Origin: JBFAPK01 sp040676675
GTDB lineage: Bacteria > Actinomycetota > Actinomycetes > Mycobacteriales > Micromonosporaceae
Direction: 5' to 3'
NCBI RefSeq assembly: GCF_040676675.1
Contig: NZ_JBFAPK010000012.1
Coordinates: forward strand, 115,167 to 179,166
Length of the DNA: 64,000 nucleotides
Within the stretch, counting starts at the first letter, position 1. The number at the start of each line of letters is the position of its first letter. The notes under the pieces are model-generated. The model was given only the letters and a program-made list of their open reading frames with translations. It ran no database searches and had not been told where the DNA came from. This document shows, one piece after another, positions 63,565 to 64,000 of this stretch. Both the position numbers and the translations under genes were made by a program.

Positions 63565-63874
63565 CCGCCCCGTTTCCTTCCCTCGTGACGACCGGCACGC
63601 TGGCATCGGCACGGGGTGGAACTGAAGAGCTGGTGAGCGGGCCGGTCGGCAACCGCGGAAATGCGCCGGACGGTGCGCCCGCTTCGATGTGGATCCCCCG
63701 TACGAACAGGCCGACCTGGTTCAGCTCCGCGCGCCGGTCTTCGGTCGACTTGACCCAACACTGGCAGCGGAACACCGAGGGGGTCCACTGACTGTCAACG
63801 ATGCGACGGCCACCGGAAGGCGGGGTGGCCCAAAGACCTGATCACCGGTCCCCGGCCACCCCCGAATTGCCTGG
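63565..63874. other. Gene-free stretch between peroxidase and metK
   Basis: These 310 bases hold the peroxidase leader region and the metK terminator. No convincing ORF. Confidence 0.6.
63822..63862 (-). terminator. metK terminator hairpin
   Basis: GGGGTGGCC at 63822-63830 pairs with GGCCACCCC at 63854-63862; the loop has an inner GACC/GGTC pair. It lies 12 bases after the metK stop. Confidence 0.65.
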
Positions 63875-64000
63875 TCAGGCTCCTGCGGCCGACTTCAGGT
63901 CCGCTGCCCGGTCCGTGTTCTCCCACGTCAACTCCGGCAACTCCCGACCAAAGTGACCATAGGCCGCCGTCTGCCGATACACCGGACGCAACAGATCCAA
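63875..64000 (-). CDS. metK: S-adenosylmethionine synthetase, C-terminal part
   Basis: The last 41 codons run off the window edge. The translation starts LDLLRPVYRQTAAYGHFGRE, then LPELTWENTDRAADLKSAAGA, which is the conserved end of MetK. Codons here include TTG, CGT, TAT, GGT and TTT, which are unusual for the window. Confidence 0.92.
   Translation of the reverse strand: MDLLRPVYRQTAAYGHFGRELPELTWENTDRAADLKSAAGA

Overview
The window is a very GC-rich chromosomal segment with third codon positions almost all G or C. It carries actinobacterial hallmarks: a menaquinone-type sdhCAB operon, a proteasome beta subunit, a GPP34 protein, Tex, GlgB beside GlgE-like sequence, and a c-di-AMP (ydaO-type) riboswitch. 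It fits a Micromonospora-like member of the Micromonosporaceae; that placement is inferred from gene content and codon style, not from a marker gene. I saw no rRNA, tRNA, CRISPR array, phage or insertion sequence.

Layout. 1-2190: end of an SsuC/NMT1-type ABC importer (permease, lipoprotein, ATPase). 2319-5765: a large secreted ThuA / sugar dehydrogenase / PKD / CBM protein. 5885-6901: dTDP-glucose 4,6-dehydratase. 7284-11833: LysR regulator divergent from sdhCAB, with a textbook LysR box between them. 12217-23070: housekeeping and single genes (beta-lactamase-like serine hydrolase, metallo-hydrolase, dGTPase, GPP34, Tex, Zn-alcohol dehydrogenase, GNAT, MazG-like, DUF389).

23289-41092 is a surface-polysaccharide locus of about 18 kb in two divergently arranged halves. 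The left half has a PglE/PglC/PglD-like trio (aminotransferase, initiating sugar transferase, acyltransferase) plus glycosyltransferases and a Wzx flippase. The right half has nucleotide-sugar enzymes (two epimerases, a dehydrogenase, a nucleotidyltransferase), two methyltransferases, a Wzy-like polymerase, a glycosyltransferase and an AsnB amidotransferase. Together they suggest a lipid-linked repeat unit carrying an amino sugar and perhaps an amidated uronic acid.

41302-59010: M14 carboxypeptidase, phosphoglucomutase, a lower-GC patch (membrane protein, ArsR and its divergent oxidoreductase with three tandem operators), a decayed glgE fragment abutting intact glgB, FMN protein, App1 phosphatase, GT-C-like membrane protein, benzoylformate decarboxylase and a PARG-like protein. 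59212-64000: C39-like secreted protease, a c-di-AMP riboswitch leading into a 35-codon ORF, an orphan prcB, a haem peroxidase, and the end of metK.

The region is also rich in short tandem duplications. Inside genes their periods are multiples of three; just after genes they often copy the stop codon. Convergent gene ends carry long perfect palindromes, two of which build the stop codon into the hairpin.
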